This document shows positions 45,363-55,388 of a DNA stretch of 64,000 nt, one piece after another (position 1 is the first letter of the stretch; every line of letters starts with the position of its first letter). Position numbers and translations under genes: made by a program. The DNA is from Pelagicoccus mobilis (GTDB lineage: Bacteria > Verrucomicrobiota > Verrucomicrobiia > Opitutales > Opitutaceae), in contig NZ_JAENIL010000015.1 of the NCBI RefSeq assembly GCF_016595505.1, positions 62,001-126,000 on the forward strand, written 5' to 3'. The notes under the pieces are model-generated. The model saw nothing but the letters and a program-made list of their open reading frames with translations. It was not told the DNA's origin and searched no databases.

Positions 45363-48305
45363 ATGATTTCACGATTCAAGGCAATCACCAGAAAACCGAT
45401 TTTGGCTTTCACCGTAGCGGCGACTTCCCTGAGCGTTAGCTTGAGCGCGAAGACTCTCGAGCTGGAGTCCGACTCCATAAAGCTAGAGCTTAAAAGCAAA
45501 AACCACGCGTACACCGTAAAGGACAAGCGCACCGGTAGGACTTGGGAAGCGAAACCACTCGAGAGCCGTTTCAAGATGCTCGAGGCCGAGCAAGCATCGG
45601 ATGATACGATCAGTGTGGAGTTCCTAGATCGTCATAGCAAGATAACCTACACCTCAAAGGTCACTCTCGCCGAGGATAAGCTAAGTTTCGACATCGCCGC
45701 GGACGATCCCAAGGCTCCCTTCACCGAGCTCTTCTACCCGGTCGTACCTGAATCAGCATTGGATGATGGACACCTCATCTTCTGCAACCGTGCTTCCGGC
45801 ATCCGCCTTCCAATCGACACGCTCGACTACCCGCACAAGCGCCTCGTCAGCTACGCGAACACTGGAGCCCTCGACATTCCGCTCTTCGGTATTCTAGACA
45901 GTGCGAATGCAGACGGTCTCATGCTCGTCTTCGAGACACCAACCGAAGTCACTGTAGACATCACACCTAACGACAAAGGTATCATCGAACCTGACATCAT
46001 CTGGTTCGACTCCTTCGGTGGCTTCACCTACGACCGTCGCGTTTCAATGCACTTTGTAAATGATGGTGGATACGTCGAAATGGCGAACCGCTACCGAGCC
46101 TGGGAACAAGACCAAGGCATGGTACGGACTCTACATGAGAAAGCCGAAAAGATCGACCGCATCAATTGGATGAAGGGTGCCGCAGTCGTTTGGGGCAACA
46201 TCGGCGAAGGGATTGTAGACGAAGCCCCTGTACATGGTATCCATCGTATGATGCTTAACGGACGTTTCACTGTTGAGGCTATGGAAAAAACCCGTGATCT
46301 CGGGTATCTACTAGGCGAATACGACAACTACAGCGACATCACCGAAGGCAAACTTGGCAACAGCAAGGACAACATCGAGGAAGCAGGCCTCTACGGCCCT
46401 GACGGAAAAGTCATCCTCGGCTGGAAAACAAAGGAAGGTCTTCAGTACTACAACCGCTCCCCTCGCTTCGCCCGCCGCGCCGCTGAAGCAGTAATTCCAG
46501 CCCTGCTGGAAAAATATCCATACACCGCTCGATTCTTCGACGTTCACTCTACTATTCAATTCTTCGAGAGCTACCATCCAGACTACCCGATGGATCGTCG
46601 CCAAGATATGAAATACCGCCAGGACCTATATGGATACCTCGGCGAACTCGGTCTCGTAGCCGGAGGAGAAGCTGCAAAAGGTTGGTCCGTCCCTTTCGTC
46701 GATTACACCGAGGGTAACATGAGTGGATCCTATTACTGGTTTTCGGATACAGGACACCTCATTCGACTCAACAGTCGCGAGGAGATCCCTCCCGAATACA
46801 TGAAATTCGGAATGGATCCAGCGCTCCGAATCCCTCTCTGGTCCCTCATCTACCACGACCAGATCGCCAGCACTTGGTACTGGGGCGACTCCAATGGCTA
46901 CTTCTACGACATCGCTCCTGAACTGAGCGACATGAAGGACACATTCAACGTCCTGCACGCCACCATGCCGCTGGTTTGGCTCGACCACCTCGGCTACGGT
47001 TGGCACCGCGATCGCGACCGCATGATGGAAACGATCTACACAACAACACGCCTCCACGAGCGCCTAGCATTCGACGACATGGTTTCTCACTCCTTCCTAA
47101 ACGAGAATCAAATGGTGCAGCAATCCGAGTTTTCCTCCGGAGCGATAATCCAAGCCAACCTCGACACTCAGCCACAACAGGTGGATCTGCCAAATGGTAA
47201 GCAGGCGACTCTCGCCCCTTATGGCTATTTCACCGAGTTCGATGGCTTCAAGCAATCCAAGCTCTGGATCGATGGAGCAACAGAAACTCTGATCGAATCC
47301 GATGACTTCTTCTACGCGTCCACAAACGCTGATGCTTCACGCCAAATCGGAGCTGCCAAGCTTCAAGGTCAACTCGCTACTTACGAGATGCCAAACGAGA
47401 CCTGGAACATCCGTTACAAGAGTGCCACGGACGTCACTCTCAATCTCAAGAAGAGCGGAATCCTCGAGCGTGGAAACAAGTTCCGAGCGGTTTACATCAA
47501 CGACAAAGGACAATTTCTCAAGGAGCTCCCAGCGAGCAAGGGACAAGAACTTACCCTACCCGCCACTTCCGAATCAGTTCTTCTGACCGTTATCCCGGAA
47601 ATGCGTCCAAACGTACCGCTCATCTTCCCGAACAGCGGACGTATCGCCCACGACGCACCAGTCAGCCTGTCAGTAGCCGACAAGAAGGCGACCATCCGCT
47701 ACACCCTCGATGGCAGCGAACCTACAATGGACTCAACAAGCTACACCGAGCCATTCATGCTCACAAAAGGATCCACCATTAAGGCCGCCGCCTTCAAGAG
47801 CGGCAAGCGCGTGAGCGACATCAGCGAGGCTGCAATCTCAGTCGAACTCCCGCTCTATGCTTCTCCGATCACTCGCGGACGTGATAAGCCAGACTCGGTG
47901 GATATCAATCTCGCTGGATTGAGCGAATTGATCATTGAGATCACCGACGCCCAAGACGGACCTCACTATGACCAGTCAGTCATTGGTAACGCTGGCTTCA
48001 TACGAGAATCAGGCGAGTTAGTAAGCTTGACCCAGTACGCCCCTGCTTCAGCCATCCGCTTCGACATCGAACGAAACAGCAGCAACTACGAAGGCGACGC
48101 CCTCAGTGTCGGTGGGATCGCATTCGAAGACGGTATCAGCAGTCACTCAATCGACAAGATTGTCTACAAACTCGAAGGCGATTTCGAGAGCTTCAAAGCA
48201 CAAGTCGGAATCCACGACCGCACTTCCATTGACGCTGCGCCCGACCAAAAGAACGGTTCGGTACAGTTCATCTTCACCGGTATTTCAAATCCGGATACCG
48301 AGTAA
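45363..48305 (+). CDS. Large exported glycosidase-like protein (GH101/DUF5696-like) with CHB and NPCBM-like tails
   Basis: 980 residues with a signal peptide (ILAFTVAATSLSVSLSA). The central TIM-barrel-like part (about 250-620) has FVDYTEGNMSGSYYWFSD and WYWGDSNGYFYDIAP as the most conserved-looking segments and resembles DUF5696/GH101-type enzymes that act on N-acetylgalactosamine glycans; this is by memory and not certain. Residues about 765-840 (ATIRYTLDGSEPTMDSTSYT) form a chitobiase C-terminal-type sandwich, and about 860-980 an NPCBM-like carbohydrate-binding domain. It sits 41 bases after the symporter stop. Confidence 0.7.
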   Translation: MISRFKAITRKPILAFTVAATSLSVSLSAKTLELESDSIKLELKSKNHAYTVKDKRTGRTWEAKPLESRFKMLEAEQASDDTISVEFLDRHSKITYTSKVTLAEDKLSFDIAADDPKAPFTELFYPVVPESALDDGHLIFCNRASGIRLPIDTLDYPHKRLVSYANTGALDIPLFGILDSANADGLMLVFETPTEVTVDITPNDKGIIEPDIIWFDSFGGFTYDRRVSMHFVNDGGYVEMANRYRAWEQDQGMVRTLHEKAEKIDRINWMKGAAVVWGNIGEGIVDEAPVHGIHRMMLNGRFTVEAMEKTRDLGYLLGEYDNYSDITEGKLGNSKDNIEEAGLYGPDGKVILGWKTKEGLQYYNRSPRFARRAAEAVIPALLEKYPYTARFFDVHSTIQFFESYHPDYPMDRRQDMKYRQDLYGYLGELGLVAGGEAAKGWSVPFVDYTEGNMSGSYYWFSDTGHLIRLNSREEIPPEYMKFGMDPALRIPLWSLIYHDQIASTWYWGDSNGYFYDIAPELSDMKDTFNVLHATMPLVWLDHLGYGWHRDRDRMMETIYTTTRLHERLAFDDMVSHSFLNENQMVQQSEFSSGAIIQANLDTQPQQVDLPNGKQATLAPYGYFTEFDGFKQSKLWIDGATETLIESDDFFYASTNADASRQIGAAKLQGQLATYEMPNETWNIRYKSATDVTLNLKKSGILERGNKFRAVYINDKGQFLKELPASKGQELTLPATSESVLLTVIPEMRPNVPLIFPNSGRIAHDAPVSLSVADKKATIRYTLDGSEPTMDSTSYTEPFMLTKGSTIKAAAFKSGKRVSDISEAAISVELPLYASPITRGRDKPDSVDINLAGLSELIIEITDAQDGPHYDQSVIGNAGFIRESGELVSLTQYAPASAIRFDIERNSSNYEGDALSVGGIAFEDGISSHSIDKIVYKLEGDFESFKAQVGIHDRTSIDAAPDQKNGSVQFIFTGISNPDTE

Positions 48306-48323
48306 ATCGATCCATTTCAGACA

Positions 48324-49214
48324 ATGAAAAACTCTGCACGTATCACCATGGTCCAACTACAGGACCTGCCAGAAAAGGCTCCTAGCATCGAGCGCATGCC
48401 TGCGTTCTTCGAGCAAGCAGCGCAAAACGGGTCGGACCTCATCGTCTTCCCTGAGTACACTCTCGGCCAAGGCATCACTGAGGACCACGAAAATATCGTC
48501 CGATTCCGAGAACTGGCCCAAAAGCACAACATGTACGCCATCGCTGGCTGCGTCGAAAAGCACGACAACCGTGGGGCAACCACTGCCCTGCTCGTTGACC
48601 GTTTCGGCAATATCATCGGTCGCTACCTCAAGGCTCATCCAGCAGCAGGTCCTGGTCCTCACTGGTGGCCACCCATCAAGGATTGGGACGGCGAAGCCCG
48701 CGGGATCCTCGGCAGCGAGTTCAAGGTCTTCCACCTCGACTTCGGTCCGATCGGCATCCTCCAGTGCTACGATGGCTACTTCCCAGAAGCATGGGCATCC
48801 ACTTCCTATGCGGGGGCCGAGATCATCCTCTGGATCAACGGCCGCGATGGCATGGTTGAAGACTTCCACTGTCTCTCCGCAGCTTCCGCCTTCGGTTGCG
48901 CGGTTGGCGGCAACATCAGCAACGGCAAGAACACCGGATTCGCAGGTCCCTTCCAGAACTTCGTCAGCGGCGAAGGCGACAAGGAGGAATCACGCCTCTT
49001 CCCTCGCATCAAAGAAGCCGGCGATGCTTGCGTTCACGCGGAAATTGACCTCGCTGGACTACGTCACCACCGCAAACACCTCCGTACCATGCATCAACGC
49101 CGCCCAGAGCTCTACGGACGCCTCACCAAGGACGTCAAGATGTGGCAAAACTATCCAGAAATCCCTTGGGACTATCCAGAGTGCGAGCAGCTCACAAACC
49201 GCTCCCAACTATAG
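48324..49214 (+). CDS. Carbon-nitrogen hydrolase (nitrilase superfamily) 1
   Basis: 296 residues; amidase/nitrilase-fold enzyme splitting C-N bonds. Catalytic triad: Glu in LIVFPEYTLGQG near residue 43, Lys in IIGRYLKAHPAAGP near 97, Cys in GILQCYDGYFPEAW near 153. The substrate is not evident; subfamilies act on amides, carbamoyl-putrescine or ureidopropionate. The gene is 18 bases after the glycosidase and 23 before CehA-like 2, pointing to one polycistronic message. A second member lies at 57718-58614. Confidence 0.88.
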   Translation: MKNSARITMVQLQDLPEKAPSIERMPAFFEQAAQNGSDLIVFPEYTLGQGITEDHENIVRFRELAQKHNMYAIAGCVEKHDNRGATTALLVDRFGNIIGRYLKAHPAAGPGPHWWPPIKDWDGEARGILGSEFKVFHLDFGPIGILQCYDGYFPEAWASTSYAGAEIILWINGRDGMVEDFHCLSAASAFGCAVGGNISNGKNTGFAGPFQNFVSGEGDKEESRLFPRIKEAGDACVHAEIDLAGLRHHRKHLRTMHQRRPELYGRLTKDVKMWQNYPEIPWDYPECEQLTNRSQL

Positions 49215-49237
49215 TTTAGGCGTACGCTTAATCCTCC

Positions 49238-51490
49238 ATGAATCGATTGATCGCATCCATCGCCGCGGCGGCTATCTTCGCCTTCGCGGCGGCCCTCAAT
49301 GTCAACGGTCACGGCATCGGTGAAGATCTCCACGACTGGGATCTTCACGAGCACGAACTGGAGCACACCGAGCTTATATCTGGTTTCGACGCCATTGCTC
49401 GCGAGCTGCTCCAGCACGGCACTTACAACTTCGATGCCGAGAGCCTGCGCATGTTGCAAAAGAGTCACGACTTCTACACAGCCGCGACCTTGCCTACCGC
49501 AGTTGACGAAGGCCGGACTCATGAACTCACGGCTGCAGGTGACGCGATCCTGCTACGCTTCCTCGAAACTTCAGGATTTGCAATCGAAGCTCCCGTGGAA
49601 AACGGAGTGCTCGATCTCGATTGGAAAAAGCGATACCCACTCCCTCGCGAGGACGGTTTCGTCCTCTTACACGTCAAAGCCGGTACCAGCGGTAAGCGTG
49701 CCGGCTTCACCCTCGAGCACAACCTCGAGACGCACCAAGAGCACAACGATCAGCTCGCCCTGCCTTATTTGCACGACGGCGAATCCTGGATCCTGCTCCG
49801 CTTGCTCCGCCCACCGCTGGAGTCCTGCATCGTCACTTTCAATCTCGAAGACTCGAAGTCAGGCGACCACGTCCTAAACGGAGCCATCACCGTCATCAGC
49901 GAAACGACCGGCACCCTCGACTTCGTAGTGCGCGACGAGTTCGGCAATCCGACTCCCGCAATGGTCGAGCTCCGCTCCGCTCGCACCAATCACATTTATC
50001 GTCCGGCAACAGCCGTCGAGTTTAGCGAGCAAATGGACCACATCGCTGGCACTCCAGTGCGCCATCACTCGCGACCTGACGCCGGCCAAGGCGTCCCTTA
50101 CATCGCTTCTATTCCGGGCGACTCATGGGGCATGTACTACTGCATCGACCGCCCATTCCACATGGCACTGCCGATCGGAACCTGGACAATTAAAGTCTGG
50201 AAAGGTGTCGAATACACTCCGACGAAGCGCACCTTTGTCGTCACCAAAGACAAGACCACCGAAGTCGATCTCAAAATGGACCGCTGGATCGATATGGCCG
50301 CTCAAGGCTGGTTCTCCGGCGACGACCACATCCACTCGCGCCTCATGAGCGATGACGACGCGGAGCGCCTCTTCAAGTTCATGGAAGCCACCGACCTCGA
50401 CCTCGGCAATATTCTGATCATGGGCAACAACCTGCGCACCTTCTACCCTCAGCGTGGCTTCGGCCCCGAGTTCCGCGTGGAGCAAAACGGACGCTTCCTC
50501 GTCCCCGGCCAGGAAGACCCACGCTACTTCAACGGCCATGCCCTCGGGCTCAACATCACTTCGCTCGTCCGAGACACGTCTAAGTACCTGTACAACGATT
50601 GGGTCGCGAGCACCATTCATGAGCAAGGCGGACTCTACGGCTTCGCCCACATGATCTTCGGTACCTTCAACATCGTCCGAGACATGGCCCTACTAATGCC
50701 GCAAGACCTCGGCGATTTCGGCGAAATCCACCAGTCCGGCATCCTCGAAACCCAGCTTTACTACGACTTCCTCAATCTAGGCTACGAGCTCGCTGCAGGC
50801 GGCGGAAGCGATGTTCCCTACAGCCACATGATGGGCGAGGTTCGCATCTTCTGCTACACCGGTAACCAAACTCTGGATGCAGACGAATGGTTCACCGCCC
50901 TGAAAAACGGAAACTGCTTCGTCACCAACGGCCCCATCCTCGAGCTAACCCTCGACGGCAAAATCCCCGGAGAAGAAATCATCGTCAAAAAGGACAAGAA
51001 ACTTAAAGCGCGAGCAGTTGCCAAGGGTCCCCTAGGCAACTTCGCTCCGCAAAAGCTCGAGCTCATCTGGCACGGCGATGTCATCGCTACCAAAGAATCA
51101 ACCGACACCAACGTCACTGAACTCTCTATCGAAATAGACGTACCCGCTGGTTTCGGTGGCTGGCTCGCGATTCGTGCCTACAGCTACGACGGCCAAGCAG
51201 CCCACACCACTCCAGTCTACGTCACCCGCAAAGGCTACCGCAGATGGGATGTCGAGAAGGCTCCTGCCGTAATCGACAAGTGCCTAGCCGCTATCGAAGG
51301 ATACCGGAAAGAGCTGCTGCACATGCAGCACCTCTACGACCACGGAGCGATCCCAGCTAACCAAATCTACGGCAACCAACTCGTATCCATGATCCCAGGA
51401 GGACTGGAACGCGCCGACAAAGCTGAGGCCTACTATCACAAGCTACGCCAAACCCTCGCCAAGGAAATAGAAAAGCGAGAACGCAACTAA
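49238..51490 (+). CDS. CehA/McbA-like PHP-fold metallohydrolase 2, secreted
   Basis: A paralogue of the protein at 41118 (750 residues, signal peptide SIAAAAIFAFAAALNVNG). It keeps FSGDDHIHSRLM near residue 361, PGQEDPRYFNGHALGL and GGGSDVPYSH near 523, but the middle ligand block reads GLYGFAHMIFG instead of GLYGHTHVGEG, replacing one histidine. It could therefore bind one metal fewer. N- and C-terminal parts also align (TTPVYVTRKGYRRWD at the end). The gap behind it carries operator site 5 for the rhamnosidase. Confidence 0.82.
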   Translation: MNRLIASIAAAAIFAFAAALNVNGHGIGEDLHDWDLHEHELEHTELISGFDAIARELLQHGTYNFDAESLRMLQKSHDFYTAATLPTAVDEGRTHELTAAGDAILLRFLETSGFAIEAPVENGVLDLDWKKRYPLPREDGFVLLHVKAGTSGKRAGFTLEHNLETHQEHNDQLALPYLHDGESWILLRLLRPPLESCIVTFNLEDSKSGDHVLNGAITVISETTGTLDFVVRDEFGNPTPAMVELRSARTNHIYRPATAVEFSEQMDHIAGTPVRHHSRPDAGQGVPYIASIPGDSWGMYYCIDRPFHMALPIGTWTIKVWKGVEYTPTKRTFVVTKDKTTEVDLKMDRWIDMAAQGWFSGDDHIHSRLMSDDDAERLFKFMEATDLDLGNILIMGNNLRTFYPQRGFGPEFRVEQNGRFLVPGQEDPRYFNGHALGLNITSLVRDTSKYLYNDWVASTIHEQGGLYGFAHMIFGTFNIVRDMALLMPQDLGDFGEIHQSGILETQLYYDFLNLGYELAAGGGSDVPYSHMMGEVRIFCYTGNQTLDADEWFTALKNGNCFVTNGPILELTLDGKIPGEEIIVKKDKKLKARAVAKGPLGNFAPQKLELIWHGDVIATKESTDTNVTELSIEIDVPAGFGGWLAIRAYSYDGQAAHTTPVYVTRKGYRRWDVEKAPAVIDKCLAAIEGYRKELLHMQHLYDHGAIPANQIYGNQLVSMIPGGLERADKAEAYYHKLRQTLAKEIEKRERN

Positions 51491-51529
51491 GGCTCAGCTC
51501 CTTGCTGAAGCAGGGCATCTTGAAGACGC

Positions 51530-51549
51530 CATAGGTATCGTTCTCTATG
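51530..51549. promoter_or_regulatory. Operator-like palindrome, site 5
   Basis: CATAGGTATCGTTCTCTATG matches the consensus at 16 of 20 bases; both flanks CATAGG and CTATG are perfect inverted copies. It lies 39 bases upstream of the rhamnosidase ATG in the 98-base gap after CehA-like 2. Confidence 0.55.
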
Positions 51550-51588
51550 ATTTACCGAGCAATAGCATTCGCTCAACATACTTAAAAA

Positions 51589-54249
51589 ATGAATACGAAT
51601 TCTCCTGTAAAACTACAGGCCAACGATCTCAACAACCCTGAAGGTATCTCCCTCGACAACCCAAGACTCTCTTGGGAACTCGATGCAAAATCAGGTATCA
51701 CTGAAACGCTCGCCTACCGAGTCGAGATCGCCGATTCGGAGTTCGATCTACTCGAAGGAACAGATTCCGTAGAACGCACCGATTGGATCGAAAACCGCGG
51801 CGAACAATCTTTCCTTTGGAACGACGCCTCCCCAACTCCACTCAAGAAGCTCTATTGGCGTGTCCAAGTCCGCGACCAAGACAACAAAGAGTCCGAGTGG
51901 TCCGCCCCTGCCCAATTCCGTTACGGCCTCGCCTCCGATGGCTGGAAAGCCAAGTGGATCTACGCTGCATGGGAAGGCACTCTCCACGAAGGTGCCCACG
52001 TCCCCGCATTCCGTAAAGCCTTCGATTGGAACGGTGAAGGCGGCACAGCGATCCTCAACATCACCGCCCTCGGAGCTTTCCACGTAGAAATCAACGGCCA
52101 GACCATCACTGATGACGAAATCGGACCGGGCTGGACCGACTACAACGCCTACGTCGTCTACCGCACCTACGACGTATCCAAATTTCTCAAACCTGGCAAA
52201 AACGTCATCGGCGTGATGCTAGGCGACGCCTGGTACTGCGGTCATGTTGGCTGGGGTTACCGCCAAGCCTGGGGAAAGGCTCCACAATTCATGGCGCAGA
52301 TTAATCGCGTCTCAAGCGAATCCAACGACCTGATCGTCACCACCGGCACCGATTGGAAGCTGGGTAAGAGCAACATCATCGCCAGCGATCTCCAGATGGG
52401 CGAAGAGTGCGACGCTTCTCTACTCCCTCTGAACTGGAGCCAAGTTGAAGGCCTTAACGACGATTGGGAAGACGCAAAAATAGCCCCAGATTACGCGGGC
52501 GAAGTTCTTCCCGCATTTTATCCGCCGCCAAAATCGCAGGAAACACTGTATCCGCAAAGCACCGTCGGCACCCTGGGAGCAGAAAACCGTATCATCTACA
52601 ATTTCGGCCAAAACCTAGTCGGCCGCATCCTCGTCACACTCAAAGGCCCAGCGAAAGCGAAGCTCCAAGTACGCTACGCGGAACGCCTCGACGACAAAGA
52701 TGAGATGTACACCACCAATCTCAGAACCGCTAAAAACCTAGATGTCTATCATCTACGCGGCGGTGAAGAGGAAAGCTGGCAAACCCGTTTTACCGTACAC
52801 GGCTTCCAGTACGTCGAGCTCACTTGCGAATCCGAAGAAGTAGAAATCTTCAATATCCAAGCCGACGTCCTCTACAACGACCTCGACCTTTCCGGCACCT
52901 TCGAGTGCTCGCATCCGCTCCTCAACAAGCTCCATCAAAACGCGAAGTGGGGACAAAAGGGCAACTTCGTCGAAATCCCAACCGACTGCCCCCAGCGTAA
53001 CGAACGCCTAGGTTGGACCGGCGACATTCTCGTTTACATGGAAACTGCCCTCTATCACGGTAACTCCATCGCCTTCTTCAAGAAATGGCTGCGGGACATG
53101 CGAGACAGCCAGTCCAAGGACGGTGCCATTCCTCCTTTCATTCCCTGGGTTCCACTCGTCGAGGACAACATGCGCGACGGCGGCCCATCCTGGTCCGACG
53201 CCCATGTCAGCTGCGCTTGGACACTCTACATGCACACCGGTCGTCAAGAACTACTCGAGCAGCACTACGACTCCATGGTTCGATACGTCGACTACCTGCT
53301 CGAACACCAGACCGTCGACTATATCCGCATGCCCAATACAAAGTCCTGGCAAGGATTCGGCGACTGGCTTGCCCAGGACGGCGGCGTCGGCCTAGCCGGA
53401 GCTACGCCTAAGGATTTCGTAGGAACCGCCTTCCTCGCGAATACACTCGCAGAAATCAGCAAGATCGCTGACCTGCTCGGCTACGGTACAGACGCCGCCC
53501 GCTTCACAGCAGAACGCGAAAAAACCGTCGAAGCCTTCAATCGCCGCTTCGTCACCGCGGAAGGTCTACTCGCCAGTAATACGCAAACCGCATACATTCT
53601 CGCCCTCAAGTTCGACCTTCTCTCCGAGAAAAACCGCCAGATCGCCGCTGAGGAACTGGTACGAAACATACGCGACCGAGACTGGCACCTCACCACCGGC
53701 TTCGTATCCACCGTCCACATCTGCGACGTCGTCGCGAGCGCTGGATACCTCGAAGACGCCTACAAGCTCCTCGAGCAAGAAACCTACCCATCTTGGCTCT
53801 TCCCGATCACCAACGGGGCGACTACGATTTGGGAACGCTGGGACGGTTGGACCCCTGACAAGGGCTTTCAGGACCCAGACATGAATTCATTTAACCACTA
53901 CGCTCTCGGAGCAGTCGTGGCATGGATGTTCAAAACCGTAGTTGGTATCCGCCCTGAAGAAGCAGGATTCAGAAAAACCCGTTTCGAACCACAACTCGGT
54001 GGTACACTCACCAATGCCAAGGGCAAGGTCCCAACCCCTCAAGGTCACGTCGAACTCGCTTGGCAAAAGACAGATGCCGGCTTGGAGATCAACACTATCG
54101 TACCAATCAACACCACCGCAGTCCTGGTAGTTCCAAATGGATACAAAGCGGACGAAAGGGAACTCGAGCTCACCGCAGGCGAATACAATTTCACCTTCGA
54201 AGCGGAAGCCGTTCCTCAAAGAGAGGAAGCCCTCTCCGCTGCAAAATAG
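51589..54249 (+). CDS. Alpha-L-rhamnosidase (GH78), cytosolic
   Basis: Removes terminal alpha-L-rhamnose by an inverting mechanism. 886 residues, no signal peptide. N-terminal fibronectin-like (residues about 1-110) and jelly-roll (120-370) domains precede the (alpha/alpha)6 barrel with IPTDCPQRNERLGWTGDI near residue 465 (the acid Glu site) and NGATTIWERWDGWTP near 743 (base Glu). C-terminal sandwich ends KGKVPTPQGHVELAW. The stop codon is immediately followed by an ATG, and a beta-propeller gene starts 21 bases later. Operator site 5 sits upstream. Confidence 0.95.
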   Translation: MNTNSPVKLQANDLNNPEGISLDNPRLSWELDAKSGITETLAYRVEIADSEFDLLEGTDSVERTDWIENRGEQSFLWNDASPTPLKKLYWRVQVRDQDNKESEWSAPAQFRYGLASDGWKAKWIYAAWEGTLHEGAHVPAFRKAFDWNGEGGTAILNITALGAFHVEINGQTITDDEIGPGWTDYNAYVVYRTYDVSKFLKPGKNVIGVMLGDAWYCGHVGWGYRQAWGKAPQFMAQINRVSSESNDLIVTTGTDWKLGKSNIIASDLQMGEECDASLLPLNWSQVEGLNDDWEDAKIAPDYAGEVLPAFYPPPKSQETLYPQSTVGTLGAENRIIYNFGQNLVGRILVTLKGPAKAKLQVRYAERLDDKDEMYTTNLRTAKNLDVYHLRGGEEESWQTRFTVHGFQYVELTCESEEVEIFNIQADVLYNDLDLSGTFECSHPLLNKLHQNAKWGQKGNFVEIPTDCPQRNERLGWTGDILVYMETALYHGNSIAFFKKWLRDMRDSQSKDGAIPPFIPWVPLVEDNMRDGGPSWSDAHVSCAWTLYMHTGRQELLEQHYDSMVRYVDYLLEHQTVDYIRMPNTKSWQGFGDWLAQDGGVGLAGATPKDFVGTAFLANTLAEISKIADLLGYGTDAARFTAEREKTVEAFNRRFVTAEGLLASNTQTAYILALKFDLLSEKNRQIAAEELVRNIRDRDWHLTTGFVSTVHICDVVASAGYLEDAYKLLEQETYPSWLFPITNGATTIWERWDGWTPDKGFQDPDMNSFNHYALGAVVAWMFKTVVGIRPEEAGFRKTRFEPQLGGTLTNAKGKVPTPQGHVELAWQKTDAGLEINTIVPINTTAVLVVPNGYKADERELELTAGEYNFTFEAEAVPQREEALSAAK

Positions 54250-54270
54250 ATGCATTTCCTCACAAACAAC

Positions 54271-55311
54271 ATGAAAAGAATCGATCGACCTTACCTCGAT
54301 GACCGTCCGTATCCCAAAAAGCGCATGGTCGTGGAGGACTACGGAAAAGTATACGTCTCCGGCGATGGACCTGGTGACTGCGACAAGTACGGAGCACGAG
54401 AAGCATCCGTATTCGAAGCAAACGGGACCTACTACCTCTTTGTAGATGGAGCTGGGCCAGACGGCTGGGTAGCTTGCCAGGCAAGAAGCAAAGACCTTGT
54501 GAACTGGGAAAAAATGGGCCCTGCCCTCGAACTCGGCGACCCAGGCGAAATTGACTCTGCAGGAGCCTGCTCTCCTTGGGTCTACGAAGAAAACGGCAAA
54601 TGGCACATGTTCTACCTCGGCACGCCAAACGCAGGCCCGCCTCCAGAATTGGTTCCAGCCTTCCCGTATGTTTCCCTCAAGGCCTCCACGACTAATCCAG
54701 AAGGTCCATGGGTTAAGGAGAAGGACAATGCTCCTTTCGAAGCCCCTAGAGGCAGTTACTACCAGGATACATCTAGTCCAGGGTTCGTCATCAAGCACAA
54801 CGACGAATACCTCATGTACTTCAGCGCCGCAGTTGAAGAACAGCGCAAGAACGATACCGGACGTTTCGCGGTCCGTGGTCTCAGCATCGCACGAACCAAA
54901 GACCTCGAAGGCAAATGGACCCCAGACGCATCCCCTGCCATTCCTCTCGAAGAGCAAGTTGAAAACTCCTCGATCTATTTCGAGGAAGAAACGGGCACTT
55001 ACTACCTCTTCACCAATCACATCGGCATCGAAGACGACGGCGAAGACGGCGTAGTCGAATACACCGACGCAGTCTGGGTCTACTGGTCCAAGGATCCCAA
55101 CAACTGGAATCCAGAAAACCGTAGTATCGTAATCGACAGGCACAACTGCACCTGGGCAAACCGCTGTATCGGCATGCCTTCTGTCATTAAGAAGGACGGT
55201 CGTCTCGCGATTTTATACGATGCACCAGAAGGTGACTCCATCGACGCAAACTACCGCCACATCGGGCTAGCATGGGCTGACCTGCCACTCAAATTCGTCG
55301 ATGAAAATTAA
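54271..55311 (+). CDS. Five-bladed beta-propeller glycosidase-like protein (GH43-type clan)
   Basis: 346 residues from the ATG at 54271 (MKRIDRPYLDDRPYPKKR); an ATG at 54250 directly after the rhamnosidase stop would add seven residues. Repeated blade motifs are visible: REASVFEANGTYYLFVDGAG, SPWVYEENGKWHMFYLG, SPGFVIKHNDEYLMYFSAA and NSSIYFEEETGTYYLFTN. Each has an acidic residue and the Tyr-x-Met/Leu-Phe blade end, as in GH43/GH117/GH130-like propellers, but I cannot select a family. No signal peptide. A hairpin separates it from the convergent gene. Confidence 0.78.
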   Translation: MKRIDRPYLDDRPYPKKRMVVEDYGKVYVSGDGPGDCDKYGAREASVFEANGTYYLFVDGAGPDGWVACQARSKDLVNWEKMGPALELGDPGEIDSAGACSPWVYEENGKWHMFYLGTPNAGPPPELVPAFPYVSLKASTTNPEGPWVKEKDNAPFEAPRGSYYQDTSSPGFVIKHNDEYLMYFSAAVEEQRKNDTGRFAVRGLSIARTKDLEGKWTPDASPAIPLEEQVENSSIYFEEETGTYYLFTNHIGIEDDGEDGVVEYTDAVWVYWSKDPNNWNPENRSIVIDRHNCTWANRCIGMPSVIKKDGRLAILYDAPEGDSIDANYRHIGLAWADLPLKFVDEN

Positions 55312-55334
55312 TTGTTTTAAGTAGTGATGTACTT

Positions 55335-55363
55335 GAAGCCACCAGTGTCCTGCTGGTGGCTTC
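55335..55363. terminator. Bidirectional terminator hairpin
   Basis: GAAGCCACCAG pairs perfectly with CTGGTGGCTTC around a 7-base loop; the flanks add GTAC with GTAC. It lies between convergent genes. Only short T runs adjoin it. Confidence 0.75.
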
Positions 55364-55388
55364 CTTGTACATATGCTGCAGAACTTCC

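Noticed and set aside
53887-55143. A 418-codon minus-strand open frame antisense to the rhamnosidase and propeller genes
   Set aside because: The plus strand has recognisable GH78 and beta-propeller motifs across the whole stretch; the antisense translation is Cys/Phe/Val-rich with no domain and arises from the biased codon use.
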